The notes below the pieces were generated by a model that had not been told where the DNA came from, ran no database searches, and saw nothing but the letters and a program-made list of their open reading frames with translations. Made by a program: the position numbers and the translations under genes. A stretch of DNA of 64,000 nucleotides from Rhipidocladum racemiflorum (lineage: Eukaryota > Streptophyta > Magnoliopsida > Poales > Poaceae): contig CM070584.1 in NCBI GenBank assembly GCA_036346355.1, positions 27,622,039-27,686,038 of the forward strand, given 5' to 3'. The stretch's first letter is position 1. The number at the start of each line of letters is the position of its first letter. Below are positions 24,286-37,213 of the stretch, in pieces.

Positions 24286-25007
24286 ATGGAGGGAGAGTTC
24301 AACTACGTTGATCTGGGGGTTGGTCATGCCGCAGAACTTTGGCATATGCTTCAGACTCTCGGGGATTTTGAAAAGCCGCAATACCAAGTGGAAGTGATCA
24401 GACAAGCGTGATTGCTCAAGGCTTGTGACGTGAAGATTGAGGTACTGCTAGGAAGAAGGGCCCAAGCAATCGCTTCGATACACACCGTGACCGCCAGGAG
24501 GTCTACAATGCGATGGGTATCCAAGAAGTATCACGACGAGCGATGCGGCACATTACTCGTATTCACGCCAGAGAGTTGGAGAGCACGGTGTTCCGTTATC
24601 ACCCACGCAGCAATAACCTTCTTGACTCAAGGCGATTCGTGATGAGGATGCCATGGTTGTACAGCTTGGCACGACTTGTTGTCGCCAGGAGGATGTACTC
24701 GATGATACAAGCAAGGAGCTCTGAAGGCCCGCAAGGAGATCACGCAGAGAAGAACAGATGGCGGGAGGCTCAAGAGCACGTGGTCACACCTTCTCGGCGA
24801 AGGATTGACGAAGTTGGAGATGGCTTTGTACGGACTGTAACCAGAGCCAAGACTCGAGCTACACGAGCCAGATCCGGAGGAGTCGGATCTCGATGAGGAC
24901 ATCGCTTCTTTGACTACCACAGATGACACGCTTGCCGGGCATGGCAATCATTTCGCGCCTAGGCCGCAGCATCCGGACCCCGGCCGTGGAGGTTTTCTAG
25001 ATGCGTG
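24286..25007 (+). pseudogene. Element B leader open frame (ORF0-like)
   Basis: It starts with MEGEFNYVDLGVGHAAEL at 24,286. The first stop is at about 24,409, but reading continues in shifted frames through an Arg-rich part and an acidic end, up to GGFLDA and a stop near 25,007. It has no retroviral domain that I recognise. Its place between the primer-binding site and gag matches the extra ORF0 reported for RIRE3/RIRE8-type elements. Function is unknown. Confidence 0.5.
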
Positions 25008-25284
25008 AGCGTAGGTTCTATAGCGAGACTCCTTCGCCGAGTCGCGTCATAGAATAAAGAGTCACCCTTTAGGCGTTAGATTCCAAAGTGTTAGTTCGAT
25101 TTGGATTTTCATTGTTTCCGAGTGTGCGATGTGTTGCAAGGCCCTTAGGCATTGTAAGCAGCCATACCAAGTTATTAATATCAATAATAAAGTTGGACCT
25201 TAAAGTACACCTTTCGCCCGCATAAGTTCCATATTACTTGTCTATTCTTGTTTCCCTCTCATCTCTAAAACTTAGAGCGAATCG

Positions 25285-26420
25285 ATGATGGTGAACACCA
25301 TGGAAACTTTGGAAGCAATGGAAGTGGTTCTCGCCAGCAGAAAACCCCAATGATGGAGCACCAAAGACCGCCGCTTGATATGCAGAATTTTGGAGCATTT
25401 CTTGTCGCTCAGACTCGCTTGATGCATGCTATGATGCAACAAATGCAACACGCCACCGCCAGGCCACAGCCTAATCAAGTCAATCGTGACAACGCTGTAA
25501 TACAAGACTGTCAGAGTTCATGAGGACTCACCCACCCACTTTCTCTGGGAATGCCAATCCATTGGAAGCCGATGATTGGTTAAGGTAAATCGAGAAGAAG
25601 CTACACATAGCTCAATGCATAGGAAATGAGAAGGTACTCTACGCTTCTCATCGCTTGGAAGGAACATACCAGAATGGTGGGAGAACTTCTGTGCCACACA
25701 AGAGAACCCTCAAGATATCACTTGGGAAGAGTTCACAGCTGCATTCCGCCAGTATCACGTGCCAGAAGGAATCATGGATCTTAAGAAGGAGGAGTTCAGA
25801 GCACTGAAGCAAGGTAATCAGCCAGTGGCCGACTACCTGAACAAGTTCACACAGCTAGCACGCTACGCACCTGAGGATGTAGCGACAGATAAAGCCAGAC
25901 AGTCTCGCTTCATGAAGGGACTTAACTCAGGACTACAAGTAGGATTGATCACCCACACCTTTCCAGATTTCCAAGAATTAGTGAATAAGGCGCTTATTCT
26001 TGAGGACAAGCGCAAGGAACTGGATGAGAACAGGAAGCGCAGGATGCAACAGCAAGGATCACGCCAGGGAACGCAACAGCGTCTGAAAGTCGCACCAAAT
26101 CAGTTTTTCAGATTCCAGCCACAGAATGCTACAAGGACACCGTCACCAGCACCAAGAACCGTCAATCAAAACTACTGCACTTCAGCCCGTTAGAAACGCC
26201 GCCTGTGCAAATAAAGAAGGAACCGTGGAGACGCTGCTACAATCGCAACGAGCCGGACATTTTACCAACATTGTCCAAAGAAGACAGCAGAGTGACCCTC
26301 GTTCGCTTTAACTTGGGAACCACCCGGCTAGGATGCCGCACCAGGAACCACATCCTGCATCGCGTGGTGAGAGGCCGAGTCAACCATGTCACCGCAGATG
26401 CACCGCAGAATGCTACTGAC
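25285..26420 (+). pseudogene. Element B gag
   Basis: The start at 25,285 is soon broken. Recognisable capsid sequence includes FSGNANPLEADDW (near 25,540), then an open stretch 25,759-26,190 with MPEGIMDLKKEEFRALKQGN and FTQLARYAPEDVATDKAR, typical of retrotransposon gag. The C-terminal zinc knuckle near 26,230 is damaged: only CYNRNEP remains where CYNCNEPGH is expected. Confidence 0.85.
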
Positions 26421-26424
26421 GCCG

Positions 26425-26960
26425 TAGATCTTGGGTAAGTTACTTGTTAACTCAGCACTCGCACAGCTTTTGTTTGATTCTCGAGCTTCAGATTCGCTTG
26501 TTTCGCAAGGCTTTGCTGTTAGAAATGATTTGGGGATTGCAAGACTTAAGTGCATGCTTTTAGTTCAAACCCCTGGTTCCGAACTCCGAACGAAAGTAGG
26601 ATGTTCCGGGGTGAGAATACTAATAGATGGAATAGAGTTCCTAGCGAACCTTTTAATTTTGGAGACCCAGACCTTAGACGTTATTTTGGGAATGGACTGG
26701 TTATCCAAGCACGAGGCCGTATTGGATTATGGACGAAGGACTATCTCAGTTGAGAGCCCGTGTGGAAAGAAAGTGGAATTTCAAGCTACTGCCGTTAGAG
26801 AAGGACAGTTGATGGTTAACAGCATTCAAGGCAATCGGCATAGAGGATGTCTCAAAGTAGTAAATGAGTACCCCAAATGTTTTTCCCGAAGATCTACGGT
26901 ATGCCGCGACAGGGACATAGAGTTTGTGATAGAGCTTGTACTGCACAAAGACCGATAGCA
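26425..26960 (+). pseudogene. Element B protease
   Basis: The open stretch 26,431-26,958 reads LVNSALAQLLFDSRASDSLV, where the active-site D-S-G is D-S-R. Later VILGMDWLSKHEAVLDYG matches Ty3/gypsy proteases. The active-site change would abolish proteolysis. Confidence 0.88.
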
Positions 26961-26969
26961 AAGAGACCT

Positions 26970-28190
26970 ATCGGATGTCCACCGAGGAGTTGGTAGAGAT
27001 GAAGAAACAAATGGAAGAGTTAATGGAGAAAGGATTTATCAGGCCAGGAGCTCGTCGCCGTGGGGAGCACCAGTTTTGTTTGTCAAAAAGAAGGACGGGA
27101 GTTTCAGGATGTGCATCGATTATCGTGCACTCAATGAAGTCACCGTGAAGAATAAGTACCCGTTACCAAGGATTGATGATTTGTTTGATCAGCTGAGAGG
27201 AACCGGAGTTTTCTCAAGATTGATCTCGAGATCGATACCATCAATCAAGATCCGATCGTAAGATATTCAAAATCGCATTCTCGCCAAGATATGGACATTA
27301 CGAGTTTACGCTATGTCCTTTGGATCGATTTAATGCGCCAAAGATATTTCATGAATATGATGAATAAGGTGTTCATGGAATATTTGGACAAGTTTGTCGT
27401 CGTGTTTATAGATGACATCCTAATCTACTCCAAGACAGAGGATGAACATGCCGAACACTTAAGGCGAAGTTTTGGAAAAGCCGAGGAACAACAACTCTTC
27501 GCCAAGTTCAAGAAGTGTGATTTTTGGAAGGACAAGGTGGAGTTTCTTGGACATGTAATGACCGCAGAAGGAGTCGCCGTTGATCCAAGCAAAGTAGAAG
27601 CCGTGGTTACATTGGGAGCACCAAGACTCGTGACCCAGATCCGAGTTTCCTTGGAATGGCGGGTACTACCGCCGTTTCATTGAAGGCTTTTCGACAATTG
27701 CGAAACCTCTTACGCAATTGCTGAAAAAGGAGAAAAAGTTTGCATGGACGTCGGAATGTGAGAAAGGCTTTCAGGAGCTGAAAAAGCGATTGACATCAAG
27801 ACCGGTGTTAGTTCTACCTGGATGTTGCTCAAAGCTTTGATATTTATTGTGACGATCGCGCCAAGGACTTGGATGTGTGCCGATGCAGAATGGAAAGGTC
27901 GCCGCTATGCATCAAGGCGCTTGAGGCCGCATGAGGAGAATTATCCGACGATGACCTAGAGTTAGCTGCCGTAGTGCATGCCTTGAAGATATGGCGTCAC
28001 TATCTGATCGGGAACAGATGTGAAGTGTATACGGATCATAAGAGCCTTAAGTACATATTCACCCAGTCGGATCTGAATATGAGGCAAAGGAGATGGTTAG
28101 AGTTGATCAAGGACTACAATGTTGGAACCCATTACCATCCCGGGAAGGCCAACGTAGTTGCCGATGCCTTGAGTCGGAAAAGCCATATTG
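26970..28190 (+). pseudogene. Element B reverse transcriptase and RNase H
   Basis: Segments in three frames: [20 protein letters not shown] (27,076-27,135), [38 protein letters not shown] (catalytic region, 27,380-27,450), CDFWKDKVEFLGHVMTAEGV, and RNase H with [20 protein letters not shown] and [15 protein letters not shown] ending near 28,180. Frame breaks lie near 27,060, 27,230, 27,650 and 27,840-27,960. Confidence 0.88.
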
Positions 28191-29330
28191 TGAGCATGTT
28201 GCATTGTGCGATGTATGCCAGAGAGTCAAGGCAATGCATCAGAGACCAGCAGGATTGCTACAGCCGCTGAAAATACCTGAGTGGAAGTGGGAGGAAATCG
28301 GAATGGATTTCATTACCGGTTTGCCTAAGACTCAAGGAGGTTATGACTCCATATGGGTTATAGTGGATCGCTTGACCAAAGTAGCCCATTTTATCCCCGT
28401 AAAGACCACTTACTCGGGGATAAATTGGCGTAATTGTACATGATCGGGATCGTCTGCTTGCACGGTGTGCCAAAGAGGATCGTATCGGATAGAGGTACCC
28501 AATTTACCTCAAGGTTCCGGAATAAGTTGCATGAAGCCATGGGAACCCGCTTGAGCTTCAAGATGCCCTATCATCCACAGACGGATGGACAGACCGAAAG
28601 AGTCAACCAGATTCTGGAGGATATTTTAAGAGCTTGTGCATTGGCTTATGCTACCTCTTGGGATTAGAGTTTGCCATATGCCGAGTTTAGTTACAATAAT
28701 AGTTACTGCTAGTTTACGATGTCACCTTTTGAGGCATCGTATGGTCGACTCGCCTGACGCCATTGAATTGGAATGAGACGCGAGCGCCGTGTCTTCGGGC
28801 GATATTCTTCAAGAGGTCAAGAGCAGATTGCCATGATTAGGAAAGGTTGAAGATCGCCCAATCACGTGTAAGAGTTATGGCCGACAATCGTCACGGACTT
28901 GAGTTTTGAACCGTAAGACTTTGTATACCTCGAGTTACGCCTCTCGGGGAGTTAGGAGGTTCCATGCTAAAGGGAAACTTCGCACTCTGCTATGTTGGAC
29001 CATTTAAGATTTTGAGCCACAGAGGCAAAGTTGCTTATCACCGGAGTTGCCACGATCGTTGGCAGGAGTACATGACGTGTTCCATGTGTCCCGATTGAAG
29101 AAGTGTCTCCGAGTACCGAGGAACAGACACCGCTAGAGTCAATTGAGTTGCCGTAAAATTTGACTTACAAGGAGCATCCTGTAAAGATTTTGGACACTAT
29201 GGATCGAGAGACCGTAAATAAGTCAACCTGCTTCAGTAGAGTTCAGTGGAGCAACCACACTGAGAGTGAAGCAACTTGGGAACGCGAAGAGGATTTGAGG
29301 AAAGAGTTTCCAAACCTATTCCTTTAGTAA
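28191..29330 (+). pseudogene. Element B integrase and chromodomain-like end
   Basis: RNase H passes almost directly to the second cysteine pair of the integrase zinc region (CDVCQRVKA), so the histidine pair is deleted. The core has GMDFITGLPKTQGGYDSIWV (first Asp), IVSDRGTQFTSRF (second Asp) and MPYHPQTDGQTERVNQILED (Glu). The tail (29,150-29,325) has VQWSNHTESEATWEREEDL and FPNLF, a chromodomain-like end. It is heavily broken between 28,670 and 29,150. Confidence 0.85.
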
Positions 29331-29355
29331 GCCCTGAATCTCGGGACGAGATTCA

Positions 29356-29369
29356 TTAAGGGGGAGGTT
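29356..29369 (+). other. Polypurine tract of element B
   Basis: The sequence TTAAGGGGGAGGTT directly precedes the 3' LTR. Confidence 0.9.
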
Positions 29370-32300
29370 TGTAACACCCCAAAATTTTGCTTTTCATAAA
29401 TTCATGTGTGATTTGGCACTTTGGTGAATTTTTGGAATTTTCTGGAATTTATTTGGATTTATTTGGAATTTATTTGAATTTATTCCATTTTGAAATAATT
29501 AAAGAATTAAACTTTGCAAATAAAATTTTATTGGAAATATTTTATTTGAGTCCCAAATACCCTAAAGTATTTTCCAGAATTTTTCTGGAATTTTTCTGAG
29601 TCTTTTGCTATTTTTAATGAATTAAATGAATTACTAGGAATTATTTTAATTATTAAATCGCTGGAAAATGCGAGTGGGTTTGTACTATTCATCCGACCGA
29701 GCCCGAGTCAGACTCGAGTTCGAGTCCGACCCGAACCCGACCCGAGCCAGCTGACTCGACCGAACCGACTCCAACTCAGATCAGATCCGAACCGTTGGAT
29801 CGAGATCCAACGGTCAGGATCAATCCGCGCCAGTCACGGCCGCACCCGAGCCAATCTCGGCCACTGATCACGCCACGTGGATGGCCATCGTGCGCCCACG
29901 TCACCTCACCGAGTTCGGAACGGACTCCGCCGCCCGTACCGGCTCCGCCGCGGAAACCGAGCGAATCTCGACGTTAGCGGCATTTAAGACGTGGATCGTT
30001 GCCCGAGGATCACGACCCGCGGCGCATCGTCTTCCCCAACTTTCGAGCCTTATCCGCCGCCACCTCGCAATTGCTCGCCGGAGTTCTCTCTCCCCGCCGC
30101 GATTGTCGCTTCATTCCGCCGCGGTTGAGCCTGGGCCCGAGACCCCAAGCCAAGGCGCACTCAGGTACCTCTCACTCACGAGCGACCCCAAGCGCCGTCG
30201 GGCTCGCCGTCGCTTTCATCTCCGGTGGCTTTGCCCGCCGTGTCGCCATCGTCATCCGCGAAGGCCGCGTGAGCCGTTGGATCTCCATCGACGGTCCAAG
30301 ATCGCGCCACGCCACCCGACGGTGAGATCCCGCCCAAGAATCTCAGATCCAATCTCGACCGCTGGATCTAGATCCAACGGTCCAGATCAACCGAGTTCAC
30401 CCCAAACGCGTGAATCCAGATTCATCCGACCGTTGATTTTCAAATCAGCGGCCGAGATCTAGCCACGTGGCGCGGGAGACTAACCGCCGCTGCGGCCACA
30501 CGCGGCTGAGCACGTGTCTCTCGACACGCGGGGCCCGTGATGTCACGGCCTGACCAATCGCACCATGACGTCACGCCGACGCCATGGCGGGCTCAAGATG
30601 TCGGGCCGGCCGCCCAAATGAGCGCCGACGCCAAGAATGACGCCACTGGGTCCCACTGGCCGTCATTGTGGTCGAGCCTCGCCGACGCCGCCAGCGACGC
30701 CACCCGAGGGGACCCACATGTCGCTGACACGTGGAGCCGTGGACCGAGTCCACAGTAGACCCAAACCGAGCGTGGACCGAGTCCATGGACCTACCGACGC
30801 CGCCAGACCAATCCCGTGTTGCCACGTGTCCAGACTGACGCAATAATTAATTTCCGAAAAAAAAATGATTTATTAATTCGAAATAATGATTTCAGATTTT
30901 GTTTCAAACTTCAAACGCTTATAACTTTTGCGTTTCAACTCCGATTTGAGTGATTCAAATTTCTAAATTTGCATAAAATTGAGACCTACCTAAATATGAA
31001 TTTTATTTAATTTTTGGACTAAAGTTTTTCTCTGTAAATTTATTTAATTGATTATTTAAACTTTAAATAATCATAACTTTTGCGTTTTAACTCCAAATTT
31101 GACGATTCCAGTTTCTAAAAATTCATAAAATTATGTTCTCTCTGTTTATGGATTTTATTTGGATGTTTGGACACTTTTGCCTATTGTTTATTCGTGTATT
31201 TGCTATTTTCACGCTTTACGAGTAGACGTTGAAGTGCCGGAAGGATTCGAAGGAGAAGTATTGACTCAGGATCCAACTCAAGACCAAGAGCAAGTACTTT
31301 TTGAAGGCAAGTTGTGCTTTGACCATGTTGATCCTATTTTGAAATCTATTTTGATTTAACCTATTGCATGCTAGTTCAATTAGAAAAATACTTTATTTAA
31401 ATATGGGGGTTAGATAAATACCAATTTGCTGTATGACACCTTGATTACTTAAGTATGTGCCATGACCCTTGTCACCCTAGTTGTGGTTTACTAGTTGGAC
31501 ATTATTAACTTGCCAACATGGGTTTAGACCGTTGTAGTAAACTGCTTAGACACACTACGTGCTCATGACATGATTTTGGACAATCAAATGTTAATATTGA
31601 CTTAATGATATATTGAACCTGTTTTGGAAAGGTATCATGTGATGTTGATGGCACGAGGTGCATGTTAATCAACCGGGTTTGATAAATAGTTTTTCGGCCA
31701 GGGCATGTGGCAAGAGTAATCAGTGGGCCGCTTGTGGCATTGGGGATGTTGATTTGGTTCTTGGGTAGTCTTGCCCTGGTCACCCTAAGGACTTAACCTT
31801 GCAAGCCTTTGAACTGGGTCTAACGTGCAACCACATGTCCGTAATGGGACGGACCTAGTTGACTAAGTTGCTAATAACGCACTGTGGGACCTCAGGAGGT
31901 CAACTACACCCTTTGTGTAAGTTGTACGGGAGCGCATCGGGCCGAGGCCGTGTACCCATCTAACGGTTGATTGGCCTAAACTTCGTCTTAGCTAAGGGAA
32001 GGGTTAGTGTGCAATAACCGGGAGGACCACTTGTATTGTTAGAAGTTTCCAAAGACTTTGTTACTGAACTCGCCTTTGTGGTGTTTGACTGTATCTTGTG
32101 GGTAAAGTGCATAACCTCTGCAGAGTATAGAATCTATTCGAATAGCCGTGTCCGCGGTATTGGACATCGCCGAATTACAGTCAAGGGTTAGATTTTCTCA
32201 AAAATAACATGGATTTGAAAGGTTGGGTTGGATTAATAATGATGTTGATGGAAATGTGGATTAGGATGGGAAAGATGTTTATTAAACTCCTTGAAAAGTT

Positions 32301-32829
32301 ACCTATGCTATACTTGTTTCTACTGCTTTCGAATCTACTTATGTTACTTGTCAAATGTCAAGCATCGCAAATATACCTTGAGCTATTCCTTTGTACTAAG
32401 CCATGCATGTAGTATATTAGCTGCATTCTGTGCATGACTTGCTGAGTACCAAGTACTCACCCTTGCCACCCTACAACACCAGTTGAAGAGGAGACTACAC
32501 CAGCTTTGGAGGAGGAGCTCCAAGAGGAACCGTCTACTTAGGGAAGCGAGCCCAGTCAGTTGCCTGTGGTATACTGGATGGCGCCACGAAGTTATTTGAT
32601 TTTCCGCTGCTATTATTTTTCTCTGAATAAGTTTCGCCATGCGAGGCATATATTTGTAACTTGACCATAAGGTCGAGTAACCAGTTTGACTATTTAAATA
32701 AAGTACTTTGTTAGTATCGAGTGGTATGATTGTGATATTTACCGATGTTAAGACTGTGTGCACTAGCGTGTTCCTGGACTAGTGCTGAATACACAGAGGG
32801 TCCGGATTTGCAAATTCGGGGTCCCGACA
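29370..32829 (+). repeat. 3' LTR of element B
   Basis: It matches 20,607-24,067 throughout, with many small indels in the GC-rich part, and follows the polypurine tract directly. Confidence 0.94.
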
Positions 32830-34218
32830 GCCATGTAACATGTCATGTATGCAAGCATGCCAACATCATATATAACTTATATATTACCACATGGCATCAT
32901 AACCTTTTAAACATGCTCATCATATCATAGCAATCTTTAAAACATGGCAAGTGATCATATAACATGTAGACAATTCCATCTAATCTCAACATGCAACCTA
33001 CAACTCGCTATCCATCACAACACACTTGCCTCAACCACGTGCAACGGATTGGCGGGAAGTAGAAGGCACTCCCGGGGTCGCACCACCTGCACATAGGTAT
33101 CACACACTCACAATCATAACCACAGAACAGTACGCAAACCCTCATCCACCCCGACATTGCCAATGACTCGCAAAACCTAAAAACAGAGGTTCTGTCCCGG
33201 CGGGACAGCAGCCTTGCAAAAGGCATAACTTGGGCTCTGGGACTACGAATCAATTAAACGAGTACATCCTCGCGTAGCTTAGGAAATTTCCCAACTTTCT
33301 GTAGGTATAAGGAAAGACTGATTCGGCCTCTAAAGTTGTTTAATCTACAGATTACCAAGATCTATTCCAATCGCGTCACAGATTTTAATACGCTCGGTAA
33401 AACAGTCATAACTTTCAAACGGCTGGGTGGAATTTAACGTTATTTATATGCACGGAAAGATAATGAAATTATTTACAACTTCTTAAAAGTCCGTACTGTC
33501 AGATTCGAAATCTAAATTGGCAAAAACAGGAACCCTAAGTCGACGGCTCATGTTGTCCCAAAACAGAAACGTGGCAACGTCTAGATCTTACCAAAATTAC
33601 TCCAATCCAGCACCACCAATTGATCTAAAAACTTGATAATCACCTTAAGAACAGTACCTAGATTAACCCCAGGGAACCCCATGATCATACCTTTGCCCGA
33701 CGAACGAAAACTCCAATCGATCTCCTCTCTAATCGATCTCCTCGCTCCTCGCTCCTCGCTCCTTGCTCCTCGCTCCTTGGATGGATCCACGAGGATGCAG
33801 GGGTGGGGAGGCCACCCTAGGGCAGCAAGGGGGTGGAGGAGAGGTGGTGGGGAGGTGGAGAGGGCAAGGGCAAGGGGGCGCACGGCTAGAGGGGTGAGGG
33901 GGGGAGGAGGCTAGGGCTAGGGGGATTGGTGGGGGCGCACCAATGGGGGCTATGGGGCGCAAGGGGGCAGGGAGGGAGCCCTTTTACCAGCCCCCACTCT
34001 GAATCCTAGTCCTACAAGGAGTCCTAATCCATCCCACCAAAGCCCACAACCCCCCCTTTAAGGCCCAAAATCCCCCGGGAAGGCCCAAAATCCCGGAAAC
34101 TGCCCGGAAACGTTATAAACCTCCAAATCCTATGGTTTTAACCTTATTTCCATATCTCATACTGTTTTTGACCAAATCATGCACATTAAATCAGGTTACG
34201 ACACTCCGTGGCGTCACA
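32830..34218 (-). repeat. 5' LTR of element A, right part
   Basis: It resumes with the duplicated GCCAT after element B and ends in GTCACA at 34,218. It aligns with 13,249-14,641 of the left LTR. The GC-rich leader-like part is at about 33,720-33,980. Confidence 0.93.
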
Positions 34219-35012
34219 GTGATGTATGGCCATTGTTGACCATACGATTCCATTCAACCGCCTTATGGGCATCATAATACCAATCTGCCAAATCAAAGAG
34301 TTCTGATATGGTGGATAGCGGGTGAATATTGAGGTCTTCTGTGAAACGTTTGTAACGTACAGCCTTCTTAAATGCACGAATCACAGAATCATCAAATATA
34401 TTAGGAATTGTGTTACGAACCTCTACAAACCTCTTGATAAACTAGCATAAATTCTTATTAGAGGTTTGGTGAAGGCGATGCAGATTATCTTCTTTACTGG
34501 GTTTTGCGTAACAACATTTAAAATTATTTAATATGGCATGGCATAAATTTTTCCAACAGAAAATAGATCCTTCTAGCTGATTAAATAACAAAGTTCTTAT
34601 ATATCCTTTAAGAATAGTGGGTAGATAATTTGCCATTACCTTCTCATCGTCACTAGCAGCTTGGATGGTGGTGGTATAAATTTAGAGGAATTCTGATGGA
34701 TTTTCAATTCCATTGTAGCTTTCCAAATGACCTAGCTTGAATTTTCCAAGTCAAGAAATATTTTTGAGCCCTGAAGAAAAGGCTTTGAATCCTATATACA
34801 ATCCCAAATGTGACCGTACATTAGTACCTGATCTATATAATTAGGAGAACGAGGTCATCGCCGCCCACGATTAATATTTTCACATGGGCCAAGCCTGTTG
34901 AAAGCACTCCTCTGTTGTGGGTGGCTCCTCTGTTGATGGTCGGTGCTCTGTTGACGTCGACCAAATGAGGAATGATCCACTCGAAACTCAGTCAAAGTTC
35001 TCATAGAAGGAG
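34219..35012 (-). pseudogene. Tat-type gag core (fragment of the backbone element)
   Basis: In minus sense it continues the reading of 50,318-51,006 across element C. It runs through an Arg/Gln-rich part to a retrotransposon gag domain near 34,640-34,280: MANYLPTILKGYIRTLLFNQ, LEGSIFCWKNLCHAILNNFK and FDLADWYYDAHKAVEWNRM. A stop near 34,442 splits it. It is cut at 34,218 by element A. Confidence 0.75.
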
Positions 35013-37196
35013 TGTAACACCCCGGCACCTACTCTGCCACGAATGTCACCCAAACGATACTAGAAGCAATCAATAAGACACAATTATCAATAAATTACAG
35101 CAACTACACTAAATGCTTTAACCAAAATTTCGGCAGCACCTCCTTTGTTTTTCCATGATTTGAAGCAACATCAACATTATCACATGATATAACATAATGA
35201 AAGACATCTAAAATAGCAATAACAGGTGATATAGCAACAGCTTAAGTCTAGAATAATGAATTCAACCACTCCATGAGCTAAAAACGAAGTAAACGATGTA
35301 ATTAAGCACACAATGAAGCCATACTCCCAGTTTCATCGCACCAAACTTATTATCACATATCCGAATGGTAAAATTGTCTAAATGTGTGGAACTACGTGAT
35401 GAAGTGCAGCTAAGCCCCTTTCCCGCATGCCGGTCTCATGATACCTAAAAACATCATAAAACACAAGCGTGAGTTCATCACTCAGCAAGCATATTGCAAT
35501 GGAACAAGAAAACATATTTCAATACCATCATCATCTTTATTTCTCATATTCAACATCATAAGCCTTTCATATTCACATTGTATACATCTCATTAACAACA
35601 TCATATATGCAATGCAATGCACATGTCTCCTTGAAGCACATACCGGTATTACCGAGTGCACACCCGTCGGAGTGCACCCTCTTTCCCCTTCCATCCCGTA
35701 GATGGAGGGTGCCTACTCTTACTAACCCGCACCCATACACAACCGTGGATGGGACTGCGAGGTAGGTCTTTCGTGTTCACTACGTGTGAACACACAGGCC
35801 CGCATCAGAATGGGATGCCTCTTCCATTATGAATGCACATATGACATGAACATGTATAAACTTGCTTTAAACATTTAATACAACAATTTCATAGCCAATA
35901 TGTAACCAGGTTCACCATATCATAAGCAAATATCAAGCATGGCAAGTTAACACCTCATGTAACCATATTGCACCTATACAAGTCTAATAATCATCCAACA
36001 CCCAAACCCATCCTAATACACTTGCCTTCAACCGTGAGCGACAGAGTGGTGAGAGGTTGAGGGCACTCCCGGGGTCACAATACCTGCACATAGGTACAAC
36101 ACGCTCAAAACTTGCCCACAAAACAGTACACGAACACTCATCTACCCCGACTTCGCAAACTACTCCCAAAACCCGAAAACAGAGAATCTATCCCGTCGGG
36201 ACAGCGTGCTTCCAACTAGCATAACTTGAGTTCTAAGACTCCAAATCAAAACGAGTACATTTTCTCGAAATATTAGGAAATTTCCTAGCTTTCCTAAGTA
36301 TTCGCGAAGACTGAATCGGCCTCGAAAATTGTCTAATCTATAGATGAACACGATCTGTCCTGATCACGTTACAAATTTGACAACGTTCAGTAAAATGGTC
36401 ATTACTTTTAAATGGCTGATCGGAATTTCACATTCTTCATACCCACTGAAAGGTAATTAAATTATCTACAACTTCCGTAACAGCCGACCGATCAAAAAAC
36501 GCCTCTAAAATTTCCAAAACTCAAACCCTATGTCGGGGTGCAAATCTACCCAAGGACAGAACATGGGACAGCATTGCAAATCTCCTAATCTCATCTAGGA
36601 ACAGCACCTAATCATGGATCTTAGGCATGAATCTCCCTTCTAACCAGCACCTACACCCTAAAACCAAGATCCCCCGGGGCTTACCTCTTCTTGGCGAGAC
36701 ACCCGACTGACGAACTTCGCCTTCTCGCTGCCCGATCTCCCCGTCGATCGCCGGGGACGCCGAAATCGCCGGGAACGCCGGATCTCCTTGGACGAAGAGC
36801 TCCCGAACAGCGAGATCGGAGTTGCTACGAGGAGGAGGAGCTAGGGCCAGCTAGGGGTGGGGAGGAGAGGGAGGATCAAGCGGACGGGGCGCCATGGGGG
36901 AAGGGGGGAGGAGGAGAGGGAGGTGTCAGCTAGGGTGGTGGGAGGAGGAGGTGGGGCGCATGAGGAGAGGGCTTGGGGCGCCCTAGGGCAGGTTGTCTGC
37001 CCCCTCCTCCCCACATGGGCCCAGAAGCCTCCACCTGAGGCCCGAAAAGATCCCCCCAATGCCCAAGTTTCCCAGAAAGGCCCCAAACACCCGAAAATGG
37101 CCCGAAAATGCGATATAAAGTCGTACCGAAGCCGGATTCTATATTGTCACATTTTATAACGTCACATTCTCTATTGTCACATCCTATGATGTCACA
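35013..37196 (-). repeat. 3' LTR of element C (2,184 bp)
   Basis: It begins TGTAACACCCCGGCACC and ends GATGTCACA. It has the A-family islands (GGCACTCCCGGGGTCACA near 36,062; a hairpin near 35,672-35,712) and a GC-rich segment at 36,690-37,060 that gives spurious open frames. Confidence 0.92.
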
Positions 37197-37213
37197 TTCT
37201 CTCCCCCTTAACA
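37197..37213 (-). other. Polypurine tract of element C
   Basis: The minus strand reads TTAAGGGGGAGAGAA against the LTR end at 37,196. Confidence 0.85.

Larger units (their letters stand above)
20607..32829 (+). mobile_element. Element B: Ty3/gypsy chromovirus-type retrotransposon, full length but degenerate
   Basis: LTRs are 20,607-24,067 and 29,370-32,829 (3.46 kb each), with an internal region of 5.3 kb. The target duplication is GCCAT (20,602-20,606 and 32,830-32,834). It has a primer-binding site, a polypurine tract and, in order, a leader open frame, gag, protease, reverse transcriptase, RNase H, integrase and a chromodomain-like end, all on the plus strand and all broken. A long LTR plus an extra open frame before gag resembles the RIRE3/RIRE8-type Tekay chromoviruses (inference from architecture). 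Confidence 0.92.
12787..34218 (-). mobile_element. Element A: Ty3/gypsy chromovirus-type retrotransposon, with element B nested in it
   Basis: The left LTR is 12,787-14,641. The internal region is 14,642-19,789. The right LTR is 19,790-20,606 continued at 32,835-34,218. Sense is minus: the primer-binding site lies left of the right LTR and the polypurine tract follows the left LTR. LTR ends are TGTAACACC...GTCACA. The left LTR lacks its first roughly 350 bases, lost together with part of the Tat element, so the target duplication cannot be seen. The right flank (34,219) is Tat gag. Element B split the right LTR. Confidence 0.9.
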